A stretch of DNA of 64,000 bases from Falsiroseomonas tokyonensis (GCF_019024325.1 NZ_JAFNJS010000001.1:1054001-1118000); one strand, 5' to 3'. Positions 16,914 through 25,899 are shown, counted from the first letter of the stretch. Numbers and translations are program-made. The notes: generated by a model from the sequence alone, not told the origin.

Positions 16914-18239
16914 ATGCCCCCCCAAAAAGCCCCTGCCGGCGTGACAAAGCGTGTCACGGCCAGGCCGCCCAATGCCCGCGCCAACCGGGGGGCGCCGCCG
17001 CCCGGCACGCGGTCCGCCGCGCTGCTGCTGCTGGCCGCCGTGTTCGACCGCCGCCGCCCGCTGGAGGAGGCGCTGGACCAGCTGCCCGCCGCGATCGAGC
17101 CGCGCGACCGCGCCGCCGCGCATCGCTTGGCGGCGGCCGTGCTGCGCCATGCCGGCAGCCTGGATGCGGTGCTGGAGCCGCATCTGCGGCGGGAGCCGCC
17201 GCCCGTGGTGCGCGCCGCGCTGCGCATGGGCGCGGCGGAGCTGCTGGTGCTCGGCACCCCGGCCCATGCCGCGGTGGCCGCGACGGTCGCCGTGGTGCCC
17301 CGGCCCTTCGCCGGGCTGGTGAATGCCGTGCTGCGCAAGGTCGCAACCGAGGGGGCGGAGGCCTATGAGGGGCTGGACCGGGAAAGGCTGGACACGCCGC
17401 CCTGGCTCTGGTCGGCCTGGCATGCGGCCTATGGCGCGGCAGGCGTGCGCGCCATCGCGCGGGCGCATCAGCAGGCTGCGCCGCTGGACCTGACCCTTGC
17501 CCCGGGCGCCAGCCCGCCGGAGGGCGCCATCGAACTGCCCACCGGATCCTGGCGCCTGCCCGAGGGCACGCGGGTGACCGACCTGCCCGGACTGGCGGAG
17601 GGCGCCTTCTGGGTGCAGGACGCCGCCGCCGCGCTGCCGGCGCGGCTGCTGGCGGTGAAGCCCGGGGAGCGGGTGGCCGATCTCTGCGCCGCACCCGGCG
17701 GCAAGACGGCGCAGCTGGCGAGTGCCGGCGGCATCGTCACGGCGGTGGAGCGCGACCCGAAGCGCGCCGCCCGGCTGCGCGAGAACCTGGCCCGGCTGAA
17801 ACTCTCCGTGACGGTCGAGGAAGCCGATGCCGCGACCTGGATGCCGGCCGAGGCGAATTTCGACGCCGTGCTGCTGGATGCCCCCTGCTCCGCCACCGGC
17901 ATCATCCGCCGCCATCCGGACATCCCCCATCTGAAGCGGCCGAAGGATGTGGCGCAGCTGGTGCAGGCCCAGGCCCAGCTGCTCGCCCAGGCGGCGCGGC
18001 TGCTGCGGCCCGGCGGGCGGCTGGTGCTGGCCACCTGTTCCCTGCAGCCGGAGGAGGGCGAGGCGCATCTGGCCCGCGCCGCGGCCCTCGGCCTGGTGCC
18101 GGATCCGATCGCGCCGACCGAACTGCCGGGCCTGCGCACCGCGCTGGTCCGCGGCGGCACGCTGCGGACGCGGCCGGACATGTGGGCCGAGCAGGGCGGG
18201 ATCGACGGATTTTTCGCCGCCAGGTTCCGGCGAGGCTGA
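16914..18239 (+). CDS. rsmB: 16S rRNA (cytosine-967-C5)-methyltransferase RsmB
   Basis: Methylates C967 of 16S rRNA. The 441-residue protein has the N-terminal NusB-like helical domain (about 30-165) and the C-terminal Rossmann methyltransferase. SAM-binding LCAAPGGKTAQLA, the catalytic DAPCSATG (Cys325) and TCSLQPEEGE (Cys375) are intact. The first 30 residues are a basic extension. It is divergent from the glycosyltransferase gene, 50 bases away. Confidence 0.94.
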   Translation: MPPQKAPAGVTKRVTARPPNARANRGAPPPGTRSAALLLLAAVFDRRRPLEEALDQLPAAIEPRDRAAAHRLAAAVLRHAGSLDAVLEPHLRREPPPVVRAALRMGAAELLVLGTPAHAAVAATVAVVPRPFAGLVNAVLRKVATEGAEAYEGLDRERLDTPPWLWSAWHAAYGAAGVRAIARAHQQAAPLDLTLAPGASPPEGAIELPTGSWRLPEGTRVTDLPGLAEGAFWVQDAAAALPARLLAVKPGERVADLCAAPGGKTAQLASAGGIVTAVERDPKRAARLRENLARLKLSVTVEEADAATWMPAEANFDAVLLDAPCSATGIIRRHPDIPHLKRPKDVAQLVQAQAQLLAQAARLLRPGGRLVLATCSLQPEEGEAHLARAAALGLVPDPIAPTELPGLRTALVRGGTLRTRPDMWAEQGGIDGFFAARFRRG

Positions 18240-18306
18240 AGCCGGGACTTCTTTCTGCAAGAATGGAAGCCGCTTGGCGCAAAATAAGATCGTGCTAGGT
18301 ATTCTG

Positions 18307-18312
18307 TATAAT
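18307..18312 (+). promoter_or_regulatory. Consensus -10 box (TATAAT) of the Lrp-type regulator gene
   Basis: A perfect TATAAT ends eight bases before the ATG at 18321, in a locally AT-rich stretch from 18280. Transcription would start at about 18319, leaving almost no leader, so either the ATG at 18321 is read leaderless or the ATG at 18330 is used with GGAAGA as ribosome site. No good -35 is seen, suggesting regulator-dependent or extended control. Confidence 0.5.
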
Positions 18313-18320
18313 CGGGAAGA

Positions 18321-18797
18321 ATGACGTCGATGGCTGCCGCCGAGCTGGACCGTATCGATCGGGAAATCCTCCGCCTCATCATGCAGGATTCGGCCCGTTC
18401 CCTGGCCGAGATCGCACAGGAGGTCGGGCTCACCCCCACCCCCTGCTGGAAGCGCATCCGGCGGATGGAGGAGGCAGGGGTCATCACCGGCCGCGTGGCC
18501 CTGGTGGACCCGGCCCTGGTCGGCCTGCCGATCTCGGTCTTCGTCGCGGTGGAGACCGGCGACCATTCCGGCGACTGGATCGCCAGGTTTGCGGAGGCCG
18601 TGGCCTCCCTGCCCGAGATCGTCGAATGCTGGCGGCTGGGCGGCGACGTGGACTATCTGCTGCGCGTCGTGGTGCCGGACATGGCGGGCTACGACGCCTT
18701 CTACCGCCGCTTCGTCGCCGCCGTGCCCAGCCTGCGCAAGGTGACCGGCCGCTTCGCCATGGAACGGGTGAAAAGCACCACCGCGCTGCCGATCTGA
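18321..18797 (+). CDS. Lrp/AsnC family transcriptional regulator
   Basis: A 158-residue regulator with the N-terminal helix-turn-helix LDRIDREILRLIMQDSARSL and EIAQEVGLTPTPCWKRIRRM, then the RAM amino-acid-sensing domain containing ECWRLGGDVDYLLRVVVPD. The PTPCWKRIRRME recognition helix is typical of Lrp. An amino acid is the expected effector. No amino acid gene is adjacent, so the target is unclear; autoregulation is likely in this family. Confidence 0.93.
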   Translation: MTSMAAAELDRIDREILRLIMQDSARSLAEIAQEVGLTPTPCWKRIRRMEEAGVITGRVALVDPALVGLPISVFVAVETGDHSGDWIARFAEAVASLPEIVECWRLGGDVDYLLRVVVPDMAGYDAFYRRFVAAVPSLRKVTGRFAMERVKSTTALPI

Positions 18798-18885
18798 GAA
18801 CCGGCGCGCAAAACACTGGTTTCGCTGCCGCAATCGCGGGAAGTTTTGGTTGTGGCCTTCAGGCGCGGCGCCCAAAGGCGCGCAG

Positions 18886-19980
18886 ATGAAGCGCCCCCTG
18901 TCCGACTTGCCGGATCGCCTGCAACAGCTTCCGGCCCTCACCTCCCTGCGCTTCCTCGCCGCCATGGCGGTGGTGCTGTTCCACGTGCCCTATGTCCTGC
19001 CGGCCTCGGTCGGGCTGAAGCCGCTGGAACAGGGCGCGCTCGGCGTCAGCTTCTTCTTCGTGCTCTCGGGCTTCATCCTGCGCCACGCCCAGGCGCCGCA
19101 GGGCTTCGACACGCTCGCCTTCTATCGCCGTCGTGCCGCCCGCGTCCTGCCGTTGCACTATCTCACGCTCCTGACCTGGACCTGGCTGTTCTTCGACAGC
19201 TGGGGCAACAGCCTGACCGAGAAGATCAATAGCGGCGTCGCCAATCTGCTGGCGATCCATGCGTTGTTCAGCGGGCATCTGTTCACGCTGGGCTACAATG
19301 CGGTGTCCTGGAGCATCTCGGCGGAGCTGGTCTTCTACGCGCTGTTTCCCCTGCTGCTCGGCGGCCGGCGCGCGGTGTGGCTGTTCGCGATACTGGCGAT
19401 CGGGATGCTGTTGCTGCCGCAGGACGCTGCGGCGGGGCTGGAACGCGCCTTCCAGGGCTTCTTCTACTTCCATCCCGCCGCGCGGCTGCTGGAATTCTCG
19501 GCGGGGATGGCGCTGCATGCGCTGTGGCGCCGGTTCAACCCGGGCGAGGGGATGGCAACCAGGATCCAGCTCGGCGGCCTGCTGGCGCTGTTGGCGCTGG
19601 TCCCGGCCAGCGCGGGCTGGCCGGTGCATCTGCGCAACCTGGCGCTGCTGCTGCCCTTCGGCCTGCTGATCCTGGGCTTCGCCTACGGCGGCCCGCTGAC
19701 CCGGCTCTTGTCCCACCCCCTGCCGGTGCTGCTGGGGGAGGCCTCCTTCGCGCTGTACATGACGCATCACATGCTGTTCCGCCTGCTCGACCCGCATCTG
19801 GTGGCGCTTGGCCCGGCCGCGGCGCTGGCCGTGGCTTCGGCGGCGGCCATCCTGCTGTCCATCCTGGTGCTGCGCCTGTTCGAACAGCCGGTGCGCAGAC
19901 TGCTGAACCGTGCCCCCATGCCGAGCCATTCGCGCCGCATGGCCGCAACCCCTGTTCCCCAGGGGGGGGTTGGCGGCTAG
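18886..19980 (+). CDS. Acyltransferase family 3 membrane protein
   Basis: A 364-residue protein of the OafA/acyltransferase 3 family, which O-acetylates or O-acylates surface sugars. The N-terminal signature LTSLRFLAAMAVVLFH carries the conserved Arg and His, and GVSFFFVLSGFIL is the next hallmark. About ten helices follow. The ATG at 18886 matches the family start; the frame open to 18850 includes a hairpin repeat (18861-18884) and is less likely. The neighbours rpe and a heparinase-like gene suggest a sugar-related setting. Confidence 0.9.
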   Translation: MKRPLSDLPDRLQQLPALTSLRFLAAMAVVLFHVPYVLPASVGLKPLEQGALGVSFFFVLSGFILRHAQAPQGFDTLAFYRRRAARVLPLHYLTLLTWTWLFFDSWGNSLTEKINSGVANLLAIHALFSGHLFTLGYNAVSWSISAELVFYALFPLLLGGRRAVWLFAILAIGMLLLPQDAAAGLERAFQGFFYFHPAARLLEFSAGMALHALWRRFNPGEGMATRIQLGGLLALLALVPASAGWPVHLRNLALLLPFGLLILGFAYGGPLTRLLSHPLPVLLGEASFALYMTHHMLFRLLDPHLVALGPAAALAVASAAAILLSILVLRLFEQPVRRLLNRAPMPSHSRRMAATPVPQGGVGG

Positions 19981-19992
19981 AACCGCCGGGAC

Positions 19993-20661
19993 ATGTCACA
20001 TCCCGTCCGCATTGCCCCCTCGCTCCTCGCCGCGGATTTCACCCGGCTGGGCCAGGAAGTCGCCGCCATCGAGGCCGCCGGGGCCGATTGGCTGCATCTC
20101 GATATCATGGACGGTCATTTCGTCCCCAATATCTCCTTCGGCCCGGGGCTGGTGAAGGCGCTGCGCAAATCCTCGCGCCTGTTCTTCGACGTGCACCTGA
20201 TGATCGCCCCGGCCGACCCCTACCTGGCGGCCTTCGCGGAAGCGGGGGCGGAGCTGATCAGCCTGCATCCGGAAGCCGGGCCGCATCTGCACCGCTCCCT
20301 GCAGACCATCCGGGCGCTGGGCAAGCAGGCGGGCGTGGTGCTGAACCCCGGCACCCCGCTGGAAGCCGTGGCGCCGGTGCTGGACCTGTGTGACCTGGTG
20401 CTGGTGATGTCGGTGAATCCGGGCTTCGGCGGGCAGTCCTTCATCCGCAGCCAGCTGGCCCGGATCGCGGCGCTGCGGGGCATGATCGAGGCCTCCGGCC
20501 GGAAGATCGCCCTGCAGGTGGATGGCGGGGTCACCGCCGCCACGGCGCCGGACTGCCTGGCGGCCGGGGCGGATGTGCTGGTGGCCGGCACCGCCGTCTT
20601 CGGCGCCCCGGACTATGCCGCGGCCATCACCGCGCTGCGGGGGGGAGGAACAGGCGCATGA
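19993..20661 (+). CDS. rpe: Ribulose-phosphate 3-epimerase
   Basis: Interconverts D-ribulose 5-phosphate and D-xylulose 5-phosphate in the pentose phosphate pathway. The 222-residue TIM barrel shows IAPSLLAADFTRLG, the metal/catalytic DIMDGHFVPNISFG, DVHLMI, VMSVNPGFGGQSFI and DGGVTAATAP, all diagnostic. It starts 12 bases after the acyltransferase stop and overlaps the next gene by ATGA. Confidence 0.97.
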   Translation: MSHPVRIAPSLLAADFTRLGQEVAAIEAAGADWLHLDIMDGHFVPNISFGPGLVKALRKSSRLFFDVHLMIAPADPYLAAFAEAGAELISLHPEAGPHLHRSLQTIRALGKQAGVVLNPGTPLEAVAPVLDLCDLVLVMSVNPGFGGQSFIRSQLARIAALRGMIEASGRKIALQVDGGVTAATAPDCLAAGADVLVAGTAVFGAPDYAAAITALRGGGTGA

Positions 20662-22343
20662 TCGGGGGCGTTCTGCGCGGCGCGCGCCGCATCATCGCCA
20701 ATCTCAAGCCGATCAAGGTGCCGGACGGCCCGGCGCGGTCCTTCCGCGACCTCTGGCCCGGCGACGCGGCGCGCGGCGCCCGGCTGCTGCGCGGCGAATT
20801 CGAGGCCTTCGGCACCACCCGCCCGCTGCGGCCGCAGGATGGCGAGGATGGCCCGGCCCGGCCGGACTGGACCCCGGCGCAGCCCGGCGGCAGCCAGACC
20901 TGGTACGCCGCCGCGCACGGCTTCGCCTGGCTGCGCGACCTGCGCGCGCTGGGCACCGACGCCGCCCGGCTGCGCGGCCGGGCCCTGGCCGCCGATTGGC
21001 TGGCACATGGCGCGCTGGACCCGCTGGCGGATGCCCCCGAAGTGGCCGGCGCGCGCATTTCCGCCTGGCTCGGCCATTGGGATTTCCTGGCCGCCACGGC
21101 GGAGGATGGGCTGCGCCGCCAGCTGATGCAGCGCCTGGCGCAGGATGCCCGCGGCGTGGTCGCCGGCCTGCCGGCCGAGGCCGCGCATCGCGGCGCGCTG
21201 GTGGCGCTGAAGGGCGGCATGGCCGGGTCCGTGGCGCTGGAGGAGGAGACCTGGCTCGCCCGCTGCGTCCGCTTCCTGCCGCAGGAGCTGGAACGCCAGT
21301 TCCGCCCGGATGGCGGCCATGTGGAGCGCAGCCCGGCGATCCAGCTGGCCGCGCTGCAGGACCTGATCGAGATCCGCAACCTGCTGCATGGCGCGGGGGT
21401 GGAGGCGCCGCCGCAGCTGGCCGCGACGCTGGACCGCGCGGCGCCGGCGCTGCGCATGCTGCGCCATGCCGATGGCGGGCTGGCGCTGTTCAACGGCACG
21501 CGGGACGAGCAGGCGGCCTTCATCGACCTGGTGCTGACCCAGGGCCAGTCCCGCGGCCGGCCGCCGGCGCAGCTGCCCGATACCGGCTTCCACCGGCTTG
21601 CCGCCAGCCGCACCCTGGTGCTGATGGATTGCGGCGCGCCGCCCGCCGCCCGGCGGGATGCCGCCCCCGGCGGCCTGCCGCGCGGCGCCGACCGCAATGC
21701 CCATGCCGGGACGCTCGCCTTCGAGATGTCGGTGGGGCGCGAGCGGCTGATCGTCAATTGCGGCGCCGCCCCGGCGGCGGAGGGCGAATGGCGCGACGCG
21801 CTGCGCGCCACCGCCGCGCATTCCACCCTGGTGCTGGCGGATACCAATTCCTCCGAGCTGCGGCCGGAGGGGCTGGGCCGCCGGGTGGAGACGGTGACCA
21901 CCGATCGCTTCGAGGAAGAGGGCAAGCTCTGGCTGGATGCGACGCATGACGGCTGGCAGCGCCAGTTCGGCCTGCGCCACCGCCGCCGCCTGTTCCTGTC
22001 CGAATCCGGCGACAGCCTGATCGGGGAGGATCTGCTGGAAGGCAGCCGCGAGGTCTCGGTGCCCGGCTTCACCCTGCGCTTCCACCTGCATCCCTCGGTC
22101 ACCGCCAGCCTGCAGCAGGATGAGCAGGGCGCGCTGCTGCGCCTGCCGTCGGGCGTCGGCTGGCGGCTGCGCACGGGGCGGGAGGTGCGGGTGGCGATCG
22201 AGGAGAGCATTTACCTGGGCGGCGAGCCGCGCCGCAGCCAGCAGGTGGCGCTGCATGCCGAGCCGGGCACTGCGGCGCTGCAATGGGCGCTTTCGCGAAT
22301 TGGCGTGCCGGCCCCGGCGACGCCCGAGCCGCAGCCGGAGTAA
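20658..22343 (+). CDS. Heparinase II/III-like protein
   Basis: A 561-residue protein of the heparinase II/III family. It has an N-terminal alpha-alpha toroid-like region (about 60-290, with FRPDGGHVERSPAIQLAAL) and a C-terminal beta-sheet domain (FEMSVGRERLIVNCG, AHSTLVLADTNSSEL, DGWQRQFGLRHRRRL). No signal peptide is seen. In many alphaproteobacteria this protein is encoded near rsmB, as here. A lyase activity on an envelope polysaccharide is possible, but the substrate is unknown. The start overlaps rpe by ATGA. Confidence 0.85.
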   Translation: MIGGVLRGARRIIANLKPIKVPDGPARSFRDLWPGDAARGARLLRGEFEAFGTTRPLRPQDGEDGPARPDWTPAQPGGSQTWYAAAHGFAWLRDLRALGTDAARLRGRALAADWLAHGALDPLADAPEVAGARISAWLGHWDFLAATAEDGLRRQLMQRLAQDARGVVAGLPAEAAHRGALVALKGGMAGSVALEEETWLARCVRFLPQELERQFRPDGGHVERSPAIQLAALQDLIEIRNLLHGAGVEAPPQLAATLDRAAPALRMLRHADGGLALFNGTRDEQAAFIDLVLTQGQSRGRPPAQLPDTGFHRLAASRTLVLMDCGAPPAARRDAAPGGLPRGADRNAHAGTLAFEMSVGRERLIVNCGAAPAAEGEWRDALRATAAHSTLVLADTNSSELRPEGLGRRVETVTTDRFEEEGKLWLDATHDGWQRQFGLRHRRRLFLSESGDSLIGEDLLEGSREVSVPGFTLRFHLHPSVTASLQQDEQGALLRLPSGVGWRLRTGREVRVAIEESIYLGGEPRRSQQVALHAEPGTAALQWALSRIGVPAPATPEPQPE

Positions 22344-22360
22344 TGCCCCGCTTGCGGAGG

Positions 22361-22416
22361 CGGCCGGCGTCTTCCGCCGGCCGAGCGGCCGAATGGCCGC
22401 CGCGCCCAGTGGCGCG
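22361..22416. repeat. Three consecutive short hairpins before a glycosyltransferase gene
   Basis: CGGCCGGCG-TCTTC-CGCCGGCCG (22361-22383), GCGGCC-GAAT-GGCCGC (22385-22400) and CGCGCC-CAGT-GGCGCG (22401-22416) follow one another with almost no gap in the 118-base spacer between the heparinase-like gene and the GTG start at 22462. The last hairpin with its GCAG tail resembles a sequence just upstream of the acyltransferase start (18861-18884) and one inside the 5' end of ccmC (about 5551-5574 on the minus strand). Confidence 0.6.
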
Positions 22417-22461
22417 CAGCCAAGGCCCCGGAGGGACCGCCCGGCGCCTGAGGGCACAATC

Positions 22462-23589
22462 GTGAAGATCCTCGAAGTCACGAATGTGGACTTCGCGCTG
22501 CTGCACTTCATCCTGCCGCTGATGCGCGGCCTGCGGGACCGCGGGCATGAGGTGGTGGGGGTGTGTGCGGAGGGGCCGCTGCTGGCGGGGCCGCGGGCGG
22601 AGGGATTCCGGGTGGTGCCGGTGGCACTCGCCCGCAGCCTGCACCCGGTGCGACAGGCGCGCGCCCTGGCGGAGCTGGTGGCGGTGATGCGGGCCGAAAA
22701 GCCGGACCTGGTGCATGCCCATATGCCGATCAGCGGGCTGCTGGCGCGCACCGCGGCGCGCATCGCGGGCGTCCCGCGCATCGCCTATACCTGCCACGGC
22801 TTCCTGTTCAACCAACCCGGCCCCTGGTGGCGCGGCCAGCTGGCGCTGACGCTGGAACGCGCCGCCGGGCGGATCACCGACACCTACCTGACCGTCAGCG
22901 CGGAGGAGGCCGAGGATGCGCGGCGGCTGCGCATCCATCCCAACCCCGTCGCCGTGCTGAACGGCCGCGACCCCGCCCGCTTCCACCCGGACCCCGCCGC
23001 CCGCGCCCGGCTGCGCGCCGAGATGGGGGTGGCGGAGGGGGATTGCGTGGTGGTCGCCATCTCCCGCCTGGTTCGCCACAAGGGGTTTTGTGAATTGCTG
23101 GCGGCGATGGCGGAGACGCCGCCGAACTGCATCCTGTGGGTCGCCGGCGAAAGGCTGGCCAGCGATCATGGGGAGGACCTGACGCCGCATTTCCAGCGCG
23201 CCGCGGCGGTGCTCGGGCGGCGGCTGGTGATGCTGGGCTATCGCACCGATGTGCCGGCGCTGTTGGCGGCATCGGATGTCTTCACCCTGCCCTCCCATTT
23301 CGAGGGGCTGCCCATGTCGATCATCGAGGCGATGCTGGCGGGCCTGCCGGTGGTCGCCACCGATATCCGCGGGCCGCGCGAGCAGGTGGTGGATGGCGAG
23401 ACCGGGCTGCTGGTGCCGCCGATGCAGGTGGCGCCGCTCGCCGCGGCGTTGTCCCGCCTGGCCGGCGATGCGGCGCTGCGCCAGGCGATGGGCGCGGCCG
23501 GGCGCGCGCGGGCGCTGGAGCGCTTCGACGAGGCGCGGGTTCTGCGCCACACCATGGATCTTCTTGAGGGGCGCGGGGAACCGGCCTGA
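22462..23589 (+). CDS. Family 4 glycosyltransferase
   Basis: A 375-residue GT-B enzyme. The N-terminal half has the glycine-light start VKILEVTNVDFALLHFILPL and PDLVHAHMPISGLLA; the C-terminal donor-binding half has ISRLVRHKGFCELL, the E-x7-E region SHFEGLPMSIIEAMLAG, and DGETGLLVPP. This resembles WcaL/PelF-type sugar transferases of capsule or exopolysaccharide synthesis. I chose the GTG at 22462 because the family motif starts at once; no ATG is near. Sugar and acceptor are unknown. Confidence 0.88.
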   Translation: MKILEVTNVDFALLHFILPLMRGLRDRGHEVVGVCAEGPLLAGPRAEGFRVVPVALARSLHPVRQARALAELVAVMRAEKPDLVHAHMPISGLLARTAARIAGVPRIAYTCHGFLFNQPGPWWRGQLALTLERAAGRITDTYLTVSAEEAEDARRLRIHPNPVAVLNGRDPARFHPDPAARARLRAEMGVAEGDCVVVAISRLVRHKGFCELLAAMAETPPNCILWVAGERLASDHGEDLTPHFQRAAAVLGRRLVMLGYRTDVPALLAASDVFTLPSHFEGLPMSIIEAMLAGLPVVATDIRGPREQVVDGETGLLVPPMQVAPLAAALSRLAGDAALRQAMGAAGRARALERFDEARVLRHTMDLLEGRGEPA

Positions 23590-23637
23590 ACTTCGATCAT
23601 CCGGGCACGTTGGGCGGATGTGTTCGGAGTAAAGATT

Positions 23638-24501
23638 ATGTCGCAAACCATCGTCGCCACCGCCGACAAGCTGCCTTCCCGTGTTTCCTGGGGTGCCATC
23701 ATCGCGGGCGGCCTCGTGGCCGTCACCGCCGGCGCCATGCTCAATATCCTCGGCGTCGCCATCGGCGCGAGCACCGTGGATCCGATGATCCCGGGCGAGA
23801 CGCCCTCCGCCGGCAGCTTCGGCATCGCCGGCGCCATCTGGCTGCTGGTCTCCAACCTGCTGGCGCTCGCCTGCGGCGGCTATGTCGCGGCGCGACTGTC
23901 CGGCACGGCGGATGATACGGACGGCGTGCTGCACGGCCTGTCCGTCTGGGCCGTCGCCTTCCTCGTCTCCGCGCTGCTGCTGGGCAACCTGGCCTCCGGC
24001 GCCGCGCGTGGCGTCGGGTCCCTGGTGCAGGGCGCGGCCAGCACCGCGGCTTCCGCCGCGGCGCAGGCGGTGCCGGAGATGACGGATCCGGAGGCGCTGG
24101 TCGATCGGCTGCAGGCCAGCCTGCAGGGCGGCGGCGATCCGGCGAACCTGACCGAGGACCAGCGCCGCGCCGAGATGACGCGCATCATCAGCGAGCGTGC
24201 GACCAGCGGCAGCTTCGAGCCGGCGGCGCGCGAGCGCCTGGCCAGCCTGGCCGCGGTGGAATTCGGCATTCCGCCGGCCGAGGCGACCCAGCGCATCCAG
24301 GCGCTGGAAGCCGAGGCGACGCGCCTGGCGCAGCAGGCCGAGACGCGGGCGCGCGAGGCCGCGGAAGCCGCCGCCCGCGCCGCCGCCGTCGGCTCCTACT
24401 GGGTGTTCGCGACGCTGCTGCTGGGTGCCGCCGCCAGCGTCATCGGCGCCCGCGTCGGCACCCGCAAGAGCCTGCTGATGGCCTCTCGCCGCCTGGCCTG
24501 A
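23638..24501 (+). CDS. Membrane protein of the PhnA-like alphaproteobacterial family
   Basis: A 287-residue protein with two N-terminal helices (about 18-40 and 62-85), a third near 105-125, a long Ala/Glu-rich amphipathic region (130-260) predicted to be helical or coiled, and a last helix near 262-282 followed by a basic tail. It opens SRVSWGAIIAGGLVAVTAGA, a pattern annotated as PhnA-like in this class although there is no link to phosphonate metabolism. A GGAG site lies eight bases before the ATG at 23638. It has its own terminator. Function is unknown. Confidence 0.75.
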   Translation: MSQTIVATADKLPSRVSWGAIIAGGLVAVTAGAMLNILGVAIGASTVDPMIPGETPSAGSFGIAGAIWLLVSNLLALACGGYVAARLSGTADDTDGVLHGLSVWAVAFLVSALLLGNLASGAARGVGSLVQGAASTAASAAAQAVPEMTDPEALVDRLQASLQGGGDPANLTEDQRRAEMTRIISERATSGSFEPAARERLASLAAVEFGIPPAEATQRIQALEAEATRLAQQAETRAREAAEAAARAAAVGSYWVFATLLLGAAASVIGARVGTRKSLLMASRRLA

Positions 24502-24513
24502 CGTTTTCGAAAG

Positions 24514-24576
24514 CCCTTGCCCCAGCGGGGCAAGGGGGGCCTCAGGGGGCCGGTCCGCAGGGACCGGCCCCTTTTT
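24514..24576 (+). terminator. Rho-independent terminator with a preceding hairpin
   Basis: The stem 24546-24556 pairs with 24561-24571 (11 base pairs, GCAG loop) and is followed by TTTTT at 24572-24576, a classic intrinsic terminator for the gene ending at 24501. A second hairpin, CCCTTGCCCC-AGC-GGGGCAAGGG (24514-24536), precedes it. Confidence 0.88.
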
Positions 24577-24589
24577 CATGCACCGCGGG

Positions 24590-24835
24590 TCAGGAATCCC
24601 CGGCCCATTTCCGACCGGCGCCGGCGCCGCCCTTGGCCTCGGGCGCCAAATCCTCGGTCTTCTTCTCCGCCACCTGGCGGATCGCGCGCTTGCCCGAGAC
24701 CTCGTCGCCGATATCGGGGCGGTTGTCGGTGCCGGAGCGGGCTGTGCCGGCGGGAATGCCGGTGCCGCTGCTGCCCTGCGGCATGGGCTGGCGCTCGGGC
24801 AGCGCGCCCGGCGTAGGCTTGTCTGTCTTGGCCAT
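24590..24835 (-). CDS. Small hydrophilic protein, unknown function
   Basis: An 81-residue, strongly polar protein without cysteines, rich in Gly, Pro, Lys, Asp and Glu and probably disordered. The ATG at 24835 is preceded by GAGGAGGAG at good spacing, which supports real translation. It follows the SDR gene by 13 bases on the same strand and is probably co-transcribed with it. Small disordered proteins next to DUF892 and SDR stress genes are common in alphaproteobacteria; no function can be assigned. Confidence 0.7.
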   Translation of the reverse strand: MAKTDKPTPGALPERQPMPQGSSGTGIPAGTARSGTDNRPDIGDEVSGKRAIRQVAEKKTEDLAPEAKGGAGAGRKWAGDS

Positions 24836-24848
24836 GGCCTTCTCCTCC

Positions 24849-25721
24849 TCAGGCATTCACCACCGTGCCGCCATTCGGGTGCAGGACCTGGCCGGTGAAA
24901 TAGGAACTGTCCTGCTCGGCGGCCAGGAACAGGTAGGCGGGCGCCACCTCGTCCGGCTGGCCGGCGCGGCCGATGGTGGTGCTGGCGCCGTGCTGGGCCG
25001 TGCGCTCCTCGTCGAAGGAGGCGGGGATCAGCGGCGTCCAGATCGGGCCCGGCGCCACGGCATTCACGCGGATCCGCCGATCCTCCCAGATCGCCTTGGC
25101 CAGGCTGCGGGTGAAGCCGACGATGGCGCCCTTGGTGGAAGCATAGTCGATCAGCTCCGCACTGCCCTGGTAGGCGGTGATGGAGGTGGTGTTGATGATC
25201 GACCCGCCCTTCGGCATGTGCGGCAGCGCCGCCTTGGTCAGCCACATCATGCCGAGGATATTGGTGCGGAAGGTGCGCTCCACCTGCGCGTCCGGGATCT
25301 CGGCGAAATCCTTGCAGGGGTGCTGCTCGGCCGCGTTGTTCACCAGGATGTCGATGCGGCCGCCGAGGATTTGCGCGGCCCGGGCCACGGCATCGCGGCA
25401 GAAGGCGGCGTCACCGATATCACCGGCGATGACCTCGCAGCGCCGGCCCTCGGCCTCGATGCGGGCGCGGGTATCCTCGGCGTCCTGCGGTTCCTCCTTG
25501 TGCAGGATCACCACATCGGCGCCTTCCTTGGCGAAGCCGATGGCCACCGCGCGGCCGATGCCGGAATCGCCGCCGCTGACCAGGGCGGTGCGGCCCGTCA
25601 GCTTGCCGGCGGCGCGCCAGTTTTCCATGGCGGAGCGCGGGCGCGGCGTCATTTCCGATTCCAGCCCGGGCTGGCGGTCCTGGTGCTGCGGCGGTTGCAG
25701 GTGTTTCGATGTGTCGGACAC
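24849..25721 (-). CDS. Short-chain dehydrogenase (general stress SDR type)
   Basis: A 290-residue classical SDR. The NAD(P)-binding site is ALVSGGDSGIGRAVAIGFAK, followed by LVNNAAEQ, the catalytic serine in NTTSITAYQGS, and YASTKGAIVGF (Tyr-x3-Lys). The extended N-terminus with PPQHQDRQPGLESEMTPRP is typical of the stress-linked subgroup (YhdF/GsiE-like). The GTG at 25721 has AGGAGG eight bases upstream, which decides the start. Its substrate is unknown. It is divergent from the DUF892 gene. Confidence 0.9.
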   Translation of the reverse strand: MSDTSKHLQPPQHQDRQPGLESEMTPRPRSAMENWRAAGKLTGRTALVSGGDSGIGRAVAIGFAKEGADVVILHKEEPQDAEDTRARIEAEGRRCEVIAGDIGDAAFCRDAVARAAQILGGRIDILVNNAAEQHPCKDFAEIPDAQVERTFRTNILGMMWLTKAALPHMPKGGSIINTTSITAYQGSAELIDYASTKGAIVGFTRSLAKAIWEDRRIRVNAVAPGPIWTPLIPASFDEERTAQHGASTTIGRAGQPDEVAPAYLFLAAEQDSSYFTGQVLHPNGGTVVNA

Positions 25722-25899
25722 GGCGGGGCCTCCTGTGACAGGGGCTGAACACGGCCGAGGTCGCGGCAGTTGCTTGCGTGGCCGGAAGGCGCCGGGGCGG
25801 GAATCTTGGGAAGCCGGTCGAAACTCCGGCCCGCCGGCGCGTTGGGGCTGCTGCGACGGCAGACTTCCCACGCACCGCCAGCCCCACCGGAGACATCCC

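Noticed and set aside
22099-25245. Very long open frame (over 1000 codons) on the minus strand opposite several plus-strand genes
   Set aside because: Its translation is Arg/Gly/Ala/Gln-rich low-complexity sequence and it crosses well-supported genes and a terminator. GC-rich third positions remove stops on the opposite strand.
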